Below, one piece after another: positions 51,712 through 62,497 of a stretch of DNA of 64,000 nt. A program made the position numbers and the translations under genes. Numbering within the stretch: position 1 is the stretch's first letter; each line of letters starts with the position of its first letter. The notes under the pieces are model-generated. The model was not told the DNA's origin, made no database searches, and saw nothing but the letters and a program-made list of their open reading frames with translations. Origin of the DNA: Leptoclinus maculatus (taxonomy: Eukaryota > Chordata > Actinopteri > Perciformes > Stichaeidae); NCBI GenBank assembly GCA_032191485.1, contig JAVDOI010000010.1, positions 22,900,277 to 22,964,276 on the forward strand. Reading direction: 5' to 3'.

Positions 51712-53035
51712 TTATCTGCAAATTATGTAGTTCTGTTGTCACTGGGGAAGTTTGCGGTGCAGTGCAAGGCGGGTAAGATGAGAGTCAGTACCTCTACCGA
51801 GGTCTGAGGCCAAAACGGCTTTGCCAGTGAGTCACTTCCCCAAGCAATGGAGTTCAAGTGAGGTGAAGAGTTGAGCCGGAAGGCAAAGCTTTCAATTTAC
51901 CAGACTTCTAAATTCCACCCTCACATATGGTCATCAGCTTTGGTTAGTCACCAAAAGAATGAGATTGTAGACTCAAGCGGCCGAAATGAGCTTCCTTCGT
52001 TGGGTGGCTGTGCTCAGCCTTATGCTGCGTTCACACCAAACGTGGCGCGAATTATTTGCGCAAGTAGATTACATACAAAGTCTATACACAGACGCGATGA
52101 GACTGGAGTGACGCGAATTTGCGATGGCGCGGCGCGATGGACGCAAATTCGCGTCCAACGCCAAATCGACCCAAACGCGCGAGTTGACATTTTTCAACTT
52201 CGGCGAAATATTCGCGTTACGCCCCCGCGTGATAGCCTATCAGCGTTGATATCCTCCCCCTGTCATCACTGACTTCCTGCCGTTGTTGAATCAGGAAATA
52301 AATACTGTAGCCGTCTGTGTTCATCCAGAGCTCTACGATACCTCGTATCAATAGAGACCGGACCAAACTATGTGTATAAATGTGTGTGTGTAAACCAGAT
52401 GGTACAAACAATGAAAAAGACGCTGCCGTATTTACATCTAGATGACGAGTGTTGATGGAGCTGCTACCATGTTAGCATAGCCTAGCACCGATCGATCCGA
52501 GCTCCATTGAGAAAACAAGTATTTTAAAAGTTATTTGCTTGTCATCTTGCGGAGAGAACTAACAAAACATGAATTCAGACAAATCGGCATCATTAGGTAG
52601 TTATTTCGGAGTCCCCTTTTGGCGGTTTATTGCAGTTAAATCACAGCCAAATCAGTTTATTTGGGGCTCATACAGCCGTAGTAAACAGCGGACGTGTGGC
52701 TTGCTAGACACAGTGAATACATCTCGATCAAATCCACGGAGCTCCTCTGGACTATGTTATGAACCAGACATGACGGCGTTTAGTTTCCCGTGATATCTGG
52801 GACTTCCACAACACGTACTAAGCAGAAATAGGTTATTTTTTCCATGGTTGATGGCGATAAGCCATGCCCCCACACAAATGGTCCCCGGCGAGACCGGTGG
52901 CGCGATGGACGCGAATTTGCGGCGCGATGAATTCGCGCCGCAAATTAGAGATAGAGTAGGAGCTCAGAAAATGTTGCTTGGACGAGGGACATCAGGAATA
53001 CCCTTCTGAGCCCGGAAGATAACGGATGGATAGAT
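51712..53035 (+). mobile_element. LINE 3' fragment inserted into the Tc1 relic
   Basis: Left part (51712-52022) includes 'aagatgagagtcagtacctc' and then a frame starting SRKAKLSIYQTSKF at about 51874, which matches the C-terminal RT region of a fish LINE ('gagccggaaggcaaagctttc', 'gcggccgaaatgagcttccttcg'). The right part (52948-53035) ends in 'aacggatggatagatgg', an expected 3' end. A 16-17-bp target duplication (ggaaaaatgtttcctg at 51696-51711; its match at 53036-53052) brackets it. Probably RTE/Rex-like; clade uncertain. Confidence 0.75.
52023..52944. mobile_element. GC-rich Harbinger-like element nested in the LINE
   Basis: It starts tgctgcgttcacaccaaacg and continues with many 'gcgaatt/aattcgcg' words. 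The right end carries an inverted partial match (gaattcgcgccgc). It interrupts the LINE with TTA on both sides (52020-52022 and 52945-52947), the 3-bp target typical of PIF/Harbinger. About 16 bp of the right inverted end seem to be missing. A 74-codon frame (52569-52793) is not recognisable as transposase. Confidence 0.6.
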
Positions 53036-53140
53036 GGAAAAAACGTTGCCTGGTCTGATGGGTCTCTATTTCTGCTGCGGCGTTCAGATGGTAGGGTCAG
53101 AATTTAGCATAAACATGAAAGCATGGATCCATCCTGATTG

Positions 53141-53420
53141 TATCAATGATTCAAGCGTGTGCGTTTCGGACCATTCTGTGTAAATAATTGAGATGGTTGT
53201 GTGTGAAAATCCCCGTAGATCAGCAGTTTCTGAAATGCTCAAACCAGGCCGTCTGGCACAAAAGACCATGCTAAATTCAAAGTCACTTGCATCACCTTTC
53301 TTCCCCATTGTGATGCTTGGTTTGAACCTCAGCTGATCGTCTTGGACATATCCACATGCCTAAAAGTATTGAGTTGTTGCCACGTGATTGGCTGATGAGT
53401 ATATACTAGTAGTTTTAAAT
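53141..53420 (-). pseudogene. Tc1-like transposase N-terminus, opposite orientation
   Basis: On the minus strand a frame starting at 53308 reads MGKKGDASDFEFSMVFCARR then LSISETADLRGFSHTTIS, the start and first helix-turn-helix of a Tc1-family transposase. It ends at an abrupt junction (about 53140-53150) with the plus-strand transposase segment of the neighbouring relic, so the two halves face each other. Confidence 0.75.
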
Positions 53421-54882
53421 GTGTTAAATCTGGGCTTGGGTATATCATAATTTTGATGAGTGCATACTAAGAGAAATATTGTTATTATTTTATCAATTAT
53501 GTAATATATATTCTCTATAAATGTCTACACATTATCCCAACGAACACAAAACACATTCATAACCTACTCTTCCATTAAAATAAAAAAAATTGTGTTTGAC
53601 TTTAAATTTGTACTAATTGTTTTTGCTTGTTACATGGATAGTGTCTTTTCAAAATAAACTTCCAACGTCGGTTTACTTACACAACAAAACTACTTGGTTG
53701 GGTTTAGGAAACAAAAGTACTTGAGGTAAAAAGAAACTAAAAAAAACTACTTTTGTTATGTAAAGAAATTTTTATTTTGACAACAAATTTCACACAGACA
53801 CTAACAGCAGTGTCCTGGGTGAAGGTCTGTGTTTGTTTGACCTAACCTCCACCCCTTCCGTCTGGCTCTGAGTGGACTTCATAGCTCTTTATACTACGTC
53901 AGTTGCTGTGAGCGTGTGGTAATGACATGGTGGGTTTACATCAGAGTTAGTTGAAAGCCCGCTGCGTCTCATACAGATGCTGAAGGAGGCCTTGATGTTT
54001 TGTGTTTGTAGAATTATATTGCATATTATAGAACATTTCTCTTCATGTTTTGGGCATGTGCTCATGTTTGTGTTTTTATTTAAAATTGATTTCCAGAGTC
54101 TCCAGCCTCCCACTTATTCCCATCATCAATCAGGCAACATGACATTGTCAAAGCAGACAGCTAACAGAGCATGAAGACCAGCTGGGCTCTTTTCACTGTT
54201 TTTACTTCTCTCTATTTATATTGATCAGTATCTCTCTCACTGTCTGGCTCTCTCCACATACGAGTCTTTCATCTCTCTCAATGGCTCTTTCTCTCTCTAT
54301 GCACTCTCTATTCATCCCACTCCGCTTTTCTTTGCCTATACCTCCCATCTCTCTTCATTTCTGAACCTTTCTGCTTTCTCAGTGGGGCGCTCTCGTCTGT
54401 TATTCATTTTGTGCTCTCCTGTCTCACTCTTGGTTCTTTTACCCCTTCCCAATACTTTAACACTCTCTTTGATTTTCCTTTTCAGTAACTCTATTCCTCT
54501 GACCTTTAGTATTCAAGCTGTAAATGGATTTAGAGGTTGCAGTCAGCAGCAGACTGTCAGTGTCACTGTTTATTAGACAGCGATGGCAGCTGTTTCTTAC
54601 ACTTACGCTTTGGATCAAGCTGTATGTCGCACCAAGAGGATTAAAAGCTGATAGGAATAGCAGAGAAGGAAGAGTAGCATACTACAATGTGAAAATACAT
54701 TACAAGAAATAGTCCTGCATTCAAAAAGTATGCAAATTATTATCAGCCAAATTAAAGTACCACGTGTAAAAGTACTAAAAATGCAGAACAATGGATCTTG
54801 ACAGTGATATATTATATGACATGCCCCTAGCTGCCAGTAGCTCCTCACAGGACTCCGATTGGTCTGAACCACTGTTGTATAT
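53421..54882. other. AT-rich intronic stretch
   Basis: Pyrimidine-rich stretch at about 54200-54520 (many tctctc words). No gene seen. Confidence 0.45.
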
Positions 54883-55365
54883 TACCATAATTTCCGGACT
54901 ATAGAGCGCACCTATATATAGGCCGCACCTGCTAATTTTTAAAAGAAAAAATAAATTGTACATAAATAAGCCGCACTTGTCTATAAGCCGCAGGTGTCCC
55001 CGGCCACATCATCGTGCGGGACCACCCCCCCAGCTGCTCTGCAGGCGCGCCCCCGTCTGAAGCTCGAACATCTTCCTGAACTCCACCCGGCCCTTCTTGC
55101 GGTACTCGGCGACGAGCAGCTCCCCGAACGCAAGCGGGCTCTCCCCGGGGAGAGCGGGCGACACGCTCGTCTCCGCGGCCGCGTCTGATGCGCGCGGGGT
55201 CTCGGAGTCGTCATCCTCTACAGGGGTTGCCCCGTGATCCTCCTCTTGCGTGCCCGACACCCGGATGTTCGCGTCTTCTTCCATAAATTAGCCGCATCAT
55301 TGTAAAAGCCGCAGTCTCAAAGCGTGTGAAAAAAAGTAGCGGCTTATATGCCGGAATTTACGGTA
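54883..55365. mobile_element. 'ccggactata' repeat with GC-rich captured insert
   Basis: Ends are inverted: TACCATAATTTCCGG at 54883 and ccggaatttacggta ending at 55365, followed inside by matching 'ataagccgca/tgcggctta' words (54968-54993 and 55287-55312). The middle (about 55000-55285) is strongly GC- and CpG-rich, unlike the ends and flanks, and reads as protein-coding on the minus strand. Confidence 0.7.
54981..55284 (-). pseudogene. Captured gene fragment resembling the TRM61-type tRNA m1A58 methyltransferase N-terminus
   Basis: A 91-codon minus-strand frame starts at an ATG (55284) in 'gctaatttATGG'. Residues 1-50 are acidic and Ala/Ser/Pro-rich. Residues 51-85 read PLAFGELLVAEYRKK, then GRVEFRKM, then ARLQSSWGG. 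After a shift in a run of seven G's (about 55022-55032) the similarity continues in another frame as VVPHDDVAG. This order (FGEL...QSSWG...H..I/VxG) fits the N-terminal domain before the methyltransferase fold in TRM61/TRMT61B proteins. The catalytic domain is absent. The piece ends exactly at the repeat's terminal motif, so it looks captured by the repeat. Identification rests on a motif pattern only. Confidence 0.5.
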
Positions 55366-56019
55366 CTTGAAGACTGACTAGATGGATTCCATAGGACGCT
55401 GCTACTTTTCTCTTATGACTGCTTTAGGCTACATCCACACTAATACGTTTTCGGTTAAAACCAGGGTCCACACAGGCGTTTCAGCATCAGTTGTGAAATG
55501 ATTTCCGTCCATATTAGCAAGCCTGACTCTTTACCAGTGGCGAGCCGTCAGGGCCTGCAAAGCCTTCTCTGCTGGCCTAAACAGAATCACACAAAAAAAG
55601 ATATTTGTAGCCTATTATAATTTATAAAAATATTTTCCCCATTATCTTATTTTCTCATTGCACAGCTACTGTCTTCCTCAGTTGCTCTGCTTCCAGTGCA
55701 GCTTGTTTTAAGTAGAGCTTTTATCCAATCAGATTTCACCTCTGTGTCTCTAGGTAAGAAGAGAGGCCCGAGGCCTGCAGACTCACAAGTGAATCCATGT
55801 GCAGTTTAAGTGAATGGGGACGATATTGTTGATTGTCATCGTGTTCAACCAATCAGATCTTTAGTTTGACATGTTGGGCGTATTCTTTGACGTGTCAGAG
55901 CCCGCTACCCCCATACTAGCCGGCCTACAACTACGTCACTATTAGTGCAGCGATTGATCAGTGGGCGAGCGCGTGACTATCGTGAAACGAAACTTAACAG
56001 CAGAGTCTTAGTCAGCGTT

Positions 56020-56265
56020 GTGAATCACATCACATGATGCAGCTCAGCCAATCAAATATGGGCATTCTGACAAGTTTCCTGACTCGAGTACCACACACCG
56101 TGACACAGGGGGCTGAGACGAGGAAAGAGATTGCAGAGCAGTACGTTTAATGTTTGGGTTGTGAAAGTAAAATCATAAGACGGTCTCCTAAAGAGATGAA
56201 TGGACTTGTCATTAAGGGATGATGGTGGGTCCCACAGCCAGACCAGCTGAGAACCACTGTCCTAC
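56020..56265 (+). mobile_element. hAT fragment related to 31738-32857
   Basis: 'gatgcagctcagccaatcaaatatgggcattctgacaagtttcctgactcg' closely matches 31880-31945. It ends '...cagctgagaaccactg', a typical hAT terminus. Confidence 0.7.
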
Positions 56266-56269
56266 ATGA

Positions 56270-56400
56270 GCACAGAAAACATTATATTTTCCTCAATTTA
56301 TGCTTCTGCTTTTTCCAAATGCTCTAGCGTTATTCAAACGTATTGTAAGCCTCGTACCGAACGGTTTAATACGAGTACGTACATAGTTACAGCCTTAGAA
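56270..56400 (-). mobile_element. hAT fragment related to 29304-30643
   Basis: 'gtaagcctcgtaccgaacggtttaatacgag' and the preceding 'tccaaatgctctagcgttattcaaacg' match 30530-30640. Only the end of the element remains. Confidence 0.7.
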
Positions 56401-57394
56401 ACGAATAATAGCTGTGGCGCCATTATGTGGTTATAAGGTGGTATTTCAGCTGCATGACAGCAGTGAAGGCCTGAGTATAAAATGCACGGCCCGCCACTGC
56501 TCTTTACGTACACTGGGCATGCGGGTGGGTGCCGGTGTAAACAGGAAGTAGATTGGTTGCTTAGTTAAAACAATTACGACAGAGTAATACAGTAGTCTTT
56601 AATAATGAAAGGTCTTGCTTGATACTTAAGATCTTCCTCTAAAAACTTCCTCTATAAACTTAAACAGACAAATGTCATGGAAAGTTTTAGAAGTTGTATT
56701 TTTTAGATATAGTTACAAGGCTGCGGTTCTTGCCCCATCTCTCTCACAAATCAAATTTACTTTAAAATGAACACAAACAAATCCAACTTTACTAGATTAT
56801 GGGTCAATAAATTTGGTTAACACACTTCTCTCACTCATTTCCTCGGTTTTGTTGTTGTCTGTTCTCACTCGTAGCTCTGCTGGTGGCTAAAGTCTCTATC
56901 GTACTGGAAAACATTTATGCTTTTGTTAGTTTACAGTTTCTGTGTGGACTTCACAGTAGTTGTGCAGAACAAAATAAGCATTAATAGAAAAAGGAAAGTC
57001 CTCCATTTTATGTCCATCAAAGATACAAACCGCGACTTCAAACATTCACTCCGTATAATTTTAAAATGCTGAATTTAACTGCACAACAGCTGCTAGTATA
57101 GACAACAAGGTCAGCAATGCCTGTAATCAGTTATCCATGTTAAATGAACCACTGGTAGTCGATCGATAATCAAGGATGTTGTTGTTAGTTTTCTTCCGGA
57201 AAAGGGTCACGTGATAGGGGCGTGACGAATCATTACCTGCAAAGACCCAATCAAGTAGCGAATGCTGGTGTCTACGTTGTTTCCAAAATCTGTTTTCTGT
57301 GCTCTAAAACTCCGGCCTAGTGTGGGCGCTCAGTGTAAACATAGCAAAAGATATGCGTTTTAAAATGGAAACGTAGTAGTGTGGACATGGCTTA

Positions 57395-58300
57395 AGTCAT
57401 TGATGACCTCTTTATCCAGACAGCCACAGCCCTGATTGGTCCTGCCCATCTGTCAATGGTACTGATTTTAGAGATCTCTTGCATCGCTTTCTGCGTGTGG
57501 GCAAAGCATTACATTTTCAGGACATGAGTTTTTTTAGTGCAAAGTCCATATTGGCAGCATTGTCGACAGTCCCTGCTGCAATCTTGCCAACCTCTATGCC
57601 CATTTGTTACAAATCTCCCTTTAGTGCCCGGTAAACAGCTTTGGTTTGAAGCACTTTCTGTTTTACACTGCCTTGGTTTATGTAACCGTGAGGTAGTGGT
57701 CCTGACTCAAGCTGGTCCATTGATCACATGCAAAGGCTAAGCCTTTTGGACATTATACCAGTGGACTCAGTGTGTTACTGAGGGTGTTCCTACAGGGACG
57801 GGTGTAATAATTGGACTTTAGAGACTTGCTCATCTCCTTACAGCAAAGAAACAATTATTGTAAATGTGTGTAGATTAGAGTGGTGGGACTAGCAGCTTCG
57901 GAATAATTTAAACAACACAGCTGCTCTCCTTAATTCTTAACAACCGTGTATTAAAAACCTGAATACACACTGTTGTTACCTAAATTCCTTTGTGTTGAGA
58001 GGGGGAGCAGCCCTTTGAGAATGAACTGGGTAACAGCGCTGTGGCACTCGTTCACATTCTCCTCTGTCAGCTTCCCTCTGGTAAGATGGGGCCAGCGGTG
58101 TTTGAGGGAGGGGGATGGGCCAGGTCATGGTGACTGCAGCCTCAGCCCGACAATCTACTAAAAGTTTAAAATACATTAGAAGCTTAACAATAACTTTAGT
58201 GATTAGCTGTCATATCATTGCCTCCCTTGTAAGGATATTATTGCATTTTATTGAGCGTTACCAACATCTAAAATGAATGTCTCACACTGTACTGAGCCCG
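57395..58300. other. Intronic non-coding stretch
   Basis: No gene or clear repeat seen. Confidence 0.4.
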
Positions 58301-58800
58301 AGTCAGTGTGTAAGAGCGCAACTCCACCCCAAGACAGGGCCCACCCATAGACTGCTTATAGGAAGTGAATGGAATCACTGTGACGTCACCCATTGCTCTG
58401 TGGACTGCTGTTTTGAAGCCTTGCTTTTAGCATTTAGCTTGTCACGATCTTGTTTATTTGTAACCAGAAGTGACAGGAGAACTGACTAAGATGTGAGCAA
58501 AATGTTACAAATAACTTTAATAAAGTGACACCATGGCAGCAACCCTTCAATCACAAGGTAGCCCTGCCCTAAAGCATACCCTGCTATATGGTCTATTTTA
58601 CTTTACATGCTGTATTGAAGACTTGAAACTAGAGATTGAGACCATAAACTCATGTTTACAATGTTTACTGAGGTAATAAATCAAGAGAGAAGTAGAGTCA
58701 TTTTCTCATAGACTTCTATACAACCAGAGGAGTCGCCCCCTGGTGGACACTAGAGAGAATGCAGGTTAAAGGCACTTCTGCAATGGCCGCCTAGCACAAA
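58301..58800 (+). mobile_element. Dispersed repeat X
   Basis: Plus-strand counterpart of 24290-25062: 'gttttgaagccttgc', 'cgatcttgtttatttgtaaccagaagtgac', 'ttgaagacttgaaactagagattgagacc', and 'ctcatagacttctatacaaccagaggagtcgcc' in order. Class unknown. Confidence 0.65.
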
Positions 58801-58803
58801 CAG

Positions 58804-58839
<36 letters not shown>
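58804..58839. repeat. (GA)n microsatellite
   Basis: About 17 GA units directly after repeat X. Confidence 0.95.
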
Positions 58840-58844
<5 letters not shown>

Positions 58845-59570
58845 ACAATCCAATGATGTAACAATATAATACTGACAGGACATTTTTTTATCATATAAAT
58901 TTGACAGGGAATGAAGAATCTTCCTAACTGAATATTTAATGGTGGATACTTCTAACTTGTATAGACTGTATATAGTTTATACATGGATGATATGAACACG
59001 AAAAAGCATAGAGACTATCCATTAGTCTACTGTCTATAAACTCACAGTATGGCATTATTGTATGGTTACAGAAGTACAGTACAATGTTAGTATAGATAGA
59101 GTATCTCACAGTTGTCTCATGATTATGTTCCACTAAAAACAAATACACAACTATAAGAAAACTGTTAGTAATTTACAAAGAAAATGTATTAGCTAGTGAA
59201 GAAATTAAAACAATCCAGGACCCTTCATTTGACATGAACTGAACATTTTACACTCCGTGAGCAGAAACACACCGCAGGTCTACGATGATGAATGAGATGG
59301 TTAAAAGCTTTGGCTTCTCCTGTCTGCTGCTACATGGTCAGGCTAATGGGCTGTGGCTCTTTACAAGAGCACTGCTGACAACACACACTGTGCTCCACTG
59401 CAGCTCATAGTCCGCATTCAGGGGAAGTTTAGAGTGTCACATTTCCATAGAAACAAGATACTTTCATACTGTTCAAGAGAACAGATTGTGGCTTGGTTTT
59501 CATTTCTCATTCTAAACAGAGGCTCGTGTATCTGCAGTGACAGTATTTAAATGTTTAGTGTTTTGGTTTG
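58840..59570. other. Intronic non-coding stretch
   Basis: No gene or repeat seen. Confidence 0.4.
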
Positions 59571-61161
59571 GTAGCGTGTACTAAAAGGCAGTAACATGCA
59601 CTAAAAGGCAGTAACATGCACTAAAAGGCACTAACATGCACTAAAAGGCACTAACATGCACTAAAAGGCAGTAACATGCACTAAAAGGCACTAACATGCA
59701 CTAAAAGGCACTAGCATGTACTAAAAGGCACTAGCATGCACTAACATGCACTAAAAGGCACTAACATGCACTAAAAGGCACTAGCATGTACTAAAAGGCA
59801 GTAACATGCACTAAAAGGCACTAACATGCACTAAAAGGCACTAGCATGTACTAAAAGGCACTAGCATGTACTAAAAGGCACTAACATGCACTAAAAGGCA
59901 CTAGCATGTACTAAAAGGCACTAACATGCACTAAAAGGCACTAGCATGTACTAAAAGGCACTAGCATGTACTAAAAGGCCCTAACATGCACTAAAAGGCA
60001 CTAACATGCACTAAAAGGCACTAGCATGTACTAAAAGGCACTAACATGCACTAAAAGGCACTAGCATGTACTAAAAGGCACTAGCATGTACTAAAAGACA
60101 CTAACATGCACTAAAAGGCACTAGCATGCACTAAAAGGCACTAACATGCACTAAAAGGCACTAGCATGTACTAAAAGGCACTAAAAGGCACTAACATGCA
60201 CTAAAAGGCACTAGCATGTACTAAAAGGCACTAACATGCACTAAAAGGCACTAGCATGCACTAACATGCACTAAAAGGCACTAACATGTACTAAAAGGCA
60301 CTAGCATGCACTAAAAGGCACTAGCATGCACTAACATGCACTAAAAGGCACTAACATGCACTAAAAGGCACTAGCATGTACTAAAAGGTACTAACATGCA
60401 CTAAAAGGCACTAGCATGTACTAACATGCACTAAAAGGCACTAACATGCACTAAAAGGCACTAGCGTGTACTAAAAGGCACTAACATGCACTAAAAGGCA
60501 CTAGCATGCACTAAAAGGCACTAGCATGTACTAAAAGGCACTAACATGCACTAAAAGGCACTAGCATGCACTAAAAGGCACTAGCATGTACTAAAAGGCA
60601 CTAGCATGCACTAAAAGGCACTAGCATGCACTAACATGCACTAAAAGGCACTAACATGCACTAAAAGGCACTAGCATGTACTAAAAGGCACTAGCATGTA
60701 CTAAAAGGTACTAACATGCACTAAAAGGCACTAACATGCACTAAAAGGCACTAACATGCACTAAAAGGCACTAGCATGTACTAAAAGGCACTAGCATGTA
60801 CTAACATGCACTAAAAGGCACTAACATGCACTAAAAGGCACTAGCATGTACTAAAAGGCACTAGCATGTACTAAAAGGCACTAACATGTACTAAAAGGCA
60901 CTAGCATGTACTAACATGCACTAAAAGGCACTAACATGCACTAAAAGGCACTAGCATGTACTAAAAGGCACTAGCATGTACTAAAAGGCACTAACATGCA
61001 CTAAAAGGCACTAGCATGCACTAAAAGGCAGTAACATGCACTAAAAGGCACTAGCATGTACTAAAAGGCACTAGCATGTACTAAAAGGCACTAGCATGTA
61101 CTAAAAGGCACTAGCATGTACTAAAAGGCACTAGCATGTACTACAAGGCACTGACATGCTC
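59571..61161. repeat. 1.6-kb minisatellite of 10-bp modules
   Basis: The array alternates two 10-bp modules, A (CTAAAAGGCA) and B (CTARCATGYA), usually as a 20-bp AB unit, about 159 modules in all. Sometimes B is doubled (for example 59731-59750) and once A is doubled (60171-60190). Blocks stay in 10-bp register from 59581 to the end, so every length change is a whole module. It sits in cadherin intron 2. Confidence 0.97.
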
Positions 61162-61179
61162 TAAAAAAAAGCATGTCAG
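61151..61179. other. Hairpin at the array edge
   Basis: CTGACATGC (61151-61159) pairs perfectly with GCATGTCAG (61171-61179) over an 11-nt loop. The left arm is the last variant B module of the minisatellite. Confidence 0.8.
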
Positions 61180-61221
61180 CCGGCGGCTATGTGAACACAG
61201 GAAAGAGAAGTTCTGATAACA

Positions 61222-61222
<1 letters not shown>

Positions 61223-61290
<68 letters not shown>
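61223..61290. repeat. (CA)n(GA)n microsatellite
   Basis: A short CA run followed by about 29 GA units. Confidence 0.95.
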
Positions 61291-61293
<3 letters not shown>

Positions 61294-62340
61294 TACTACG
61301 TCTCTGTATAAATAATGTTATTATAATGTAATAATATATCATCATTAATAATAAATATAATATATAACATTGCTGCTATGTTAATCTTGTAAATATTGAA
61401 TTTAGCACTTTTGACCTCTAAAACAATACTCAGAGAAGGAGACAAGGTCACAGGCTGAGGGACAGTGAATGACCTCCACACACACACACACACATTTACA
61501 TGCATATGATATATGAACTAAAACTAAATAGAATAGCAGGACAAGCATCGTGAACCTCCCAACGTTTTCTAAGTAGACATCAATTGTTCATCGATTATTG
61601 TTAACACTTGTCTCTTTGTTCTACAAAAGTAATCCCATAAACTGGCCCCTAGAATAACTAACGTCTCATCGGTTATTGCTGCTTACCACGTGGAGAGTGA
61701 AACAGCAATGTTGATCAGAGCCACACTTTTGTTATAGTTACCCAGTTGGAATCACTGTCATCAGTGGACGGTGTCTGTCATCAACAGGTCACTCTCTCTG
61801 AGTGGGTTCAGGAGAGCACTGACCATAGGAGCAGCACCAGTTACGTCTTCTTGCTGCCTTTCTGTCACTGCCTCCATTCATCATGCCTCCTTTTCCATTT
61901 GATTTAGCTCTGTGTACTCATGTTCCGCTGGATTAACGGGTATTGTACATACTTTACTGTTTAGTTAGAACAAAATAATGTAAATAAATCCTGTGTTATA
62001 GCATGCTCTGCTGCTCCCATAGCGAATCCAGGGGACTGTTCTCTCTGTTTTCTTTTGTTTGCACTTAAAGGCAAGTGTTCAAAATAACTTATTTGAAATG
62101 TATAGAATAACTCTATATGTTGCTGAGGTGGCAATGTAAAAGTGAGCATGATCTGTGGTTCAAAATGGCCACAATAGTGAGATATATTCCCCATGAAATT
62201 ATGTTTTATAGTTCCATGGTCGAGAAGTAACTTTCTCTCAAATATATTATGTTCATAAAAGTACATTTATTTGTGTCAGTATTCACAAACTCTTCCTCTG
62301 TTTATTTCTTTGTGGTGGTCTGTTGTTGTGGCTATTCACC
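61291..62340. other. Intronic stretch before exon 3
   Basis: CA tract at about 61477-61495. No gene seen. Confidence 0.45.
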
Positions 62341-62377
62341 ATCTGATCACTTCATATGTGTTCCTTTCTCTGTGCAG

Positions 62378-62497
62378 GAACGTCAGTTTTGCAAGTGACA
62401 GCGTCAGACGCAGATGATCCGACCTACGGGAACAGCGCCAAGATAGTTTACAGCATCCTGGAGGGACAGCCATACTTCTCTGTTGACCCCAAGACAG
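62378..62497 (+). CDS. cdh18: Type II cadherin, coding exon 3 (start of EC2)
   Basis: The exon is 120 bp, a size that fits this position in type II cadherins. The acceptor is ttcctttctctgtgcag and the donor gtagaa. Its first two bases complete Gly397 with the last base of the previous exon; it ends in phase 1. It encodes GTSVLQVTASDADDPTYGNS and on to VDPKT (397-436), containing the DAD calcium ligands and the conserved EC2 core. The remaining EC2-EC5, transmembrane and catenin-binding exons must lie past 64 kb. Confidence 0.95.

Larger units (their letters stand above)
51290..53140 (+). mobile_element. Tc1-like transposon relic, split by a nested insertion
   Basis: Plus-strand transposase sequence runs from about 51290 to 51711 (HTH part '...gggatttcacacacaaccatctctagggtttacagagaatgg', through 'cagatgggcttcagcagacc'). 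It resumes at 53036 with 'ggaaaaaacgttgcctggtctgatggg' and 'cagatggtagggtcagaattt'. The segment 51712-53035 is an inserted LINE that itself holds a DNA transposon. Stops and frameshifts make the copy dead. Confidence 0.82.
55535..56499. mobile_element. hAT element nested in the outer transposon
   Basis: It starts CAGTGGCGAGCCGT and ends with the inverted match (acggcccgccactg). The 8-bp target duplication ctctttac is perfect (55527-55534 and 56500-56507). Inside are two more hAT pieces: about 56020-56265 and about 56270-56400. Confidence 0.9.
55425..57394. mobile_element. Inverted-end DNA transposon hosting a nested hAT
   Basis: The left end 'taggctacatccacactaatacgtttt' and right end 'gaaacgtagtagtgtggacatggctta' are imperfect inverted repeats. 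The interior holds the hAT at 55535-56499. I found no target duplication and no transposase; superfamily unassigned. Confidence 0.7.
50514..62377 (+). other. Cadherin intron 2, 11.9 kb
   Basis: Donor gtgagc, acceptor ctgtgcag. It contains two nested transposon clusters (51.3-53.4 and 55.4-57.4 kb), a GC-rich repeat with a gene fragment (54.9-55.4 kb) and a 1.6-kb minisatellite (59.6-61.2 kb). Confidence 0.85.

Noticed and set aside
52569..52793. 74-codon ORF in the GC-rich nested element as a transposase
   Set aside because: No DDE or Myb/SANT motif is visible and the frame is short; the element looks non-autonomous.
59571..61161. CRISPR-like array
   Set aside because: Units are contiguous 10/20-bp tandem repeats with no unique spacers, in an animal intron.
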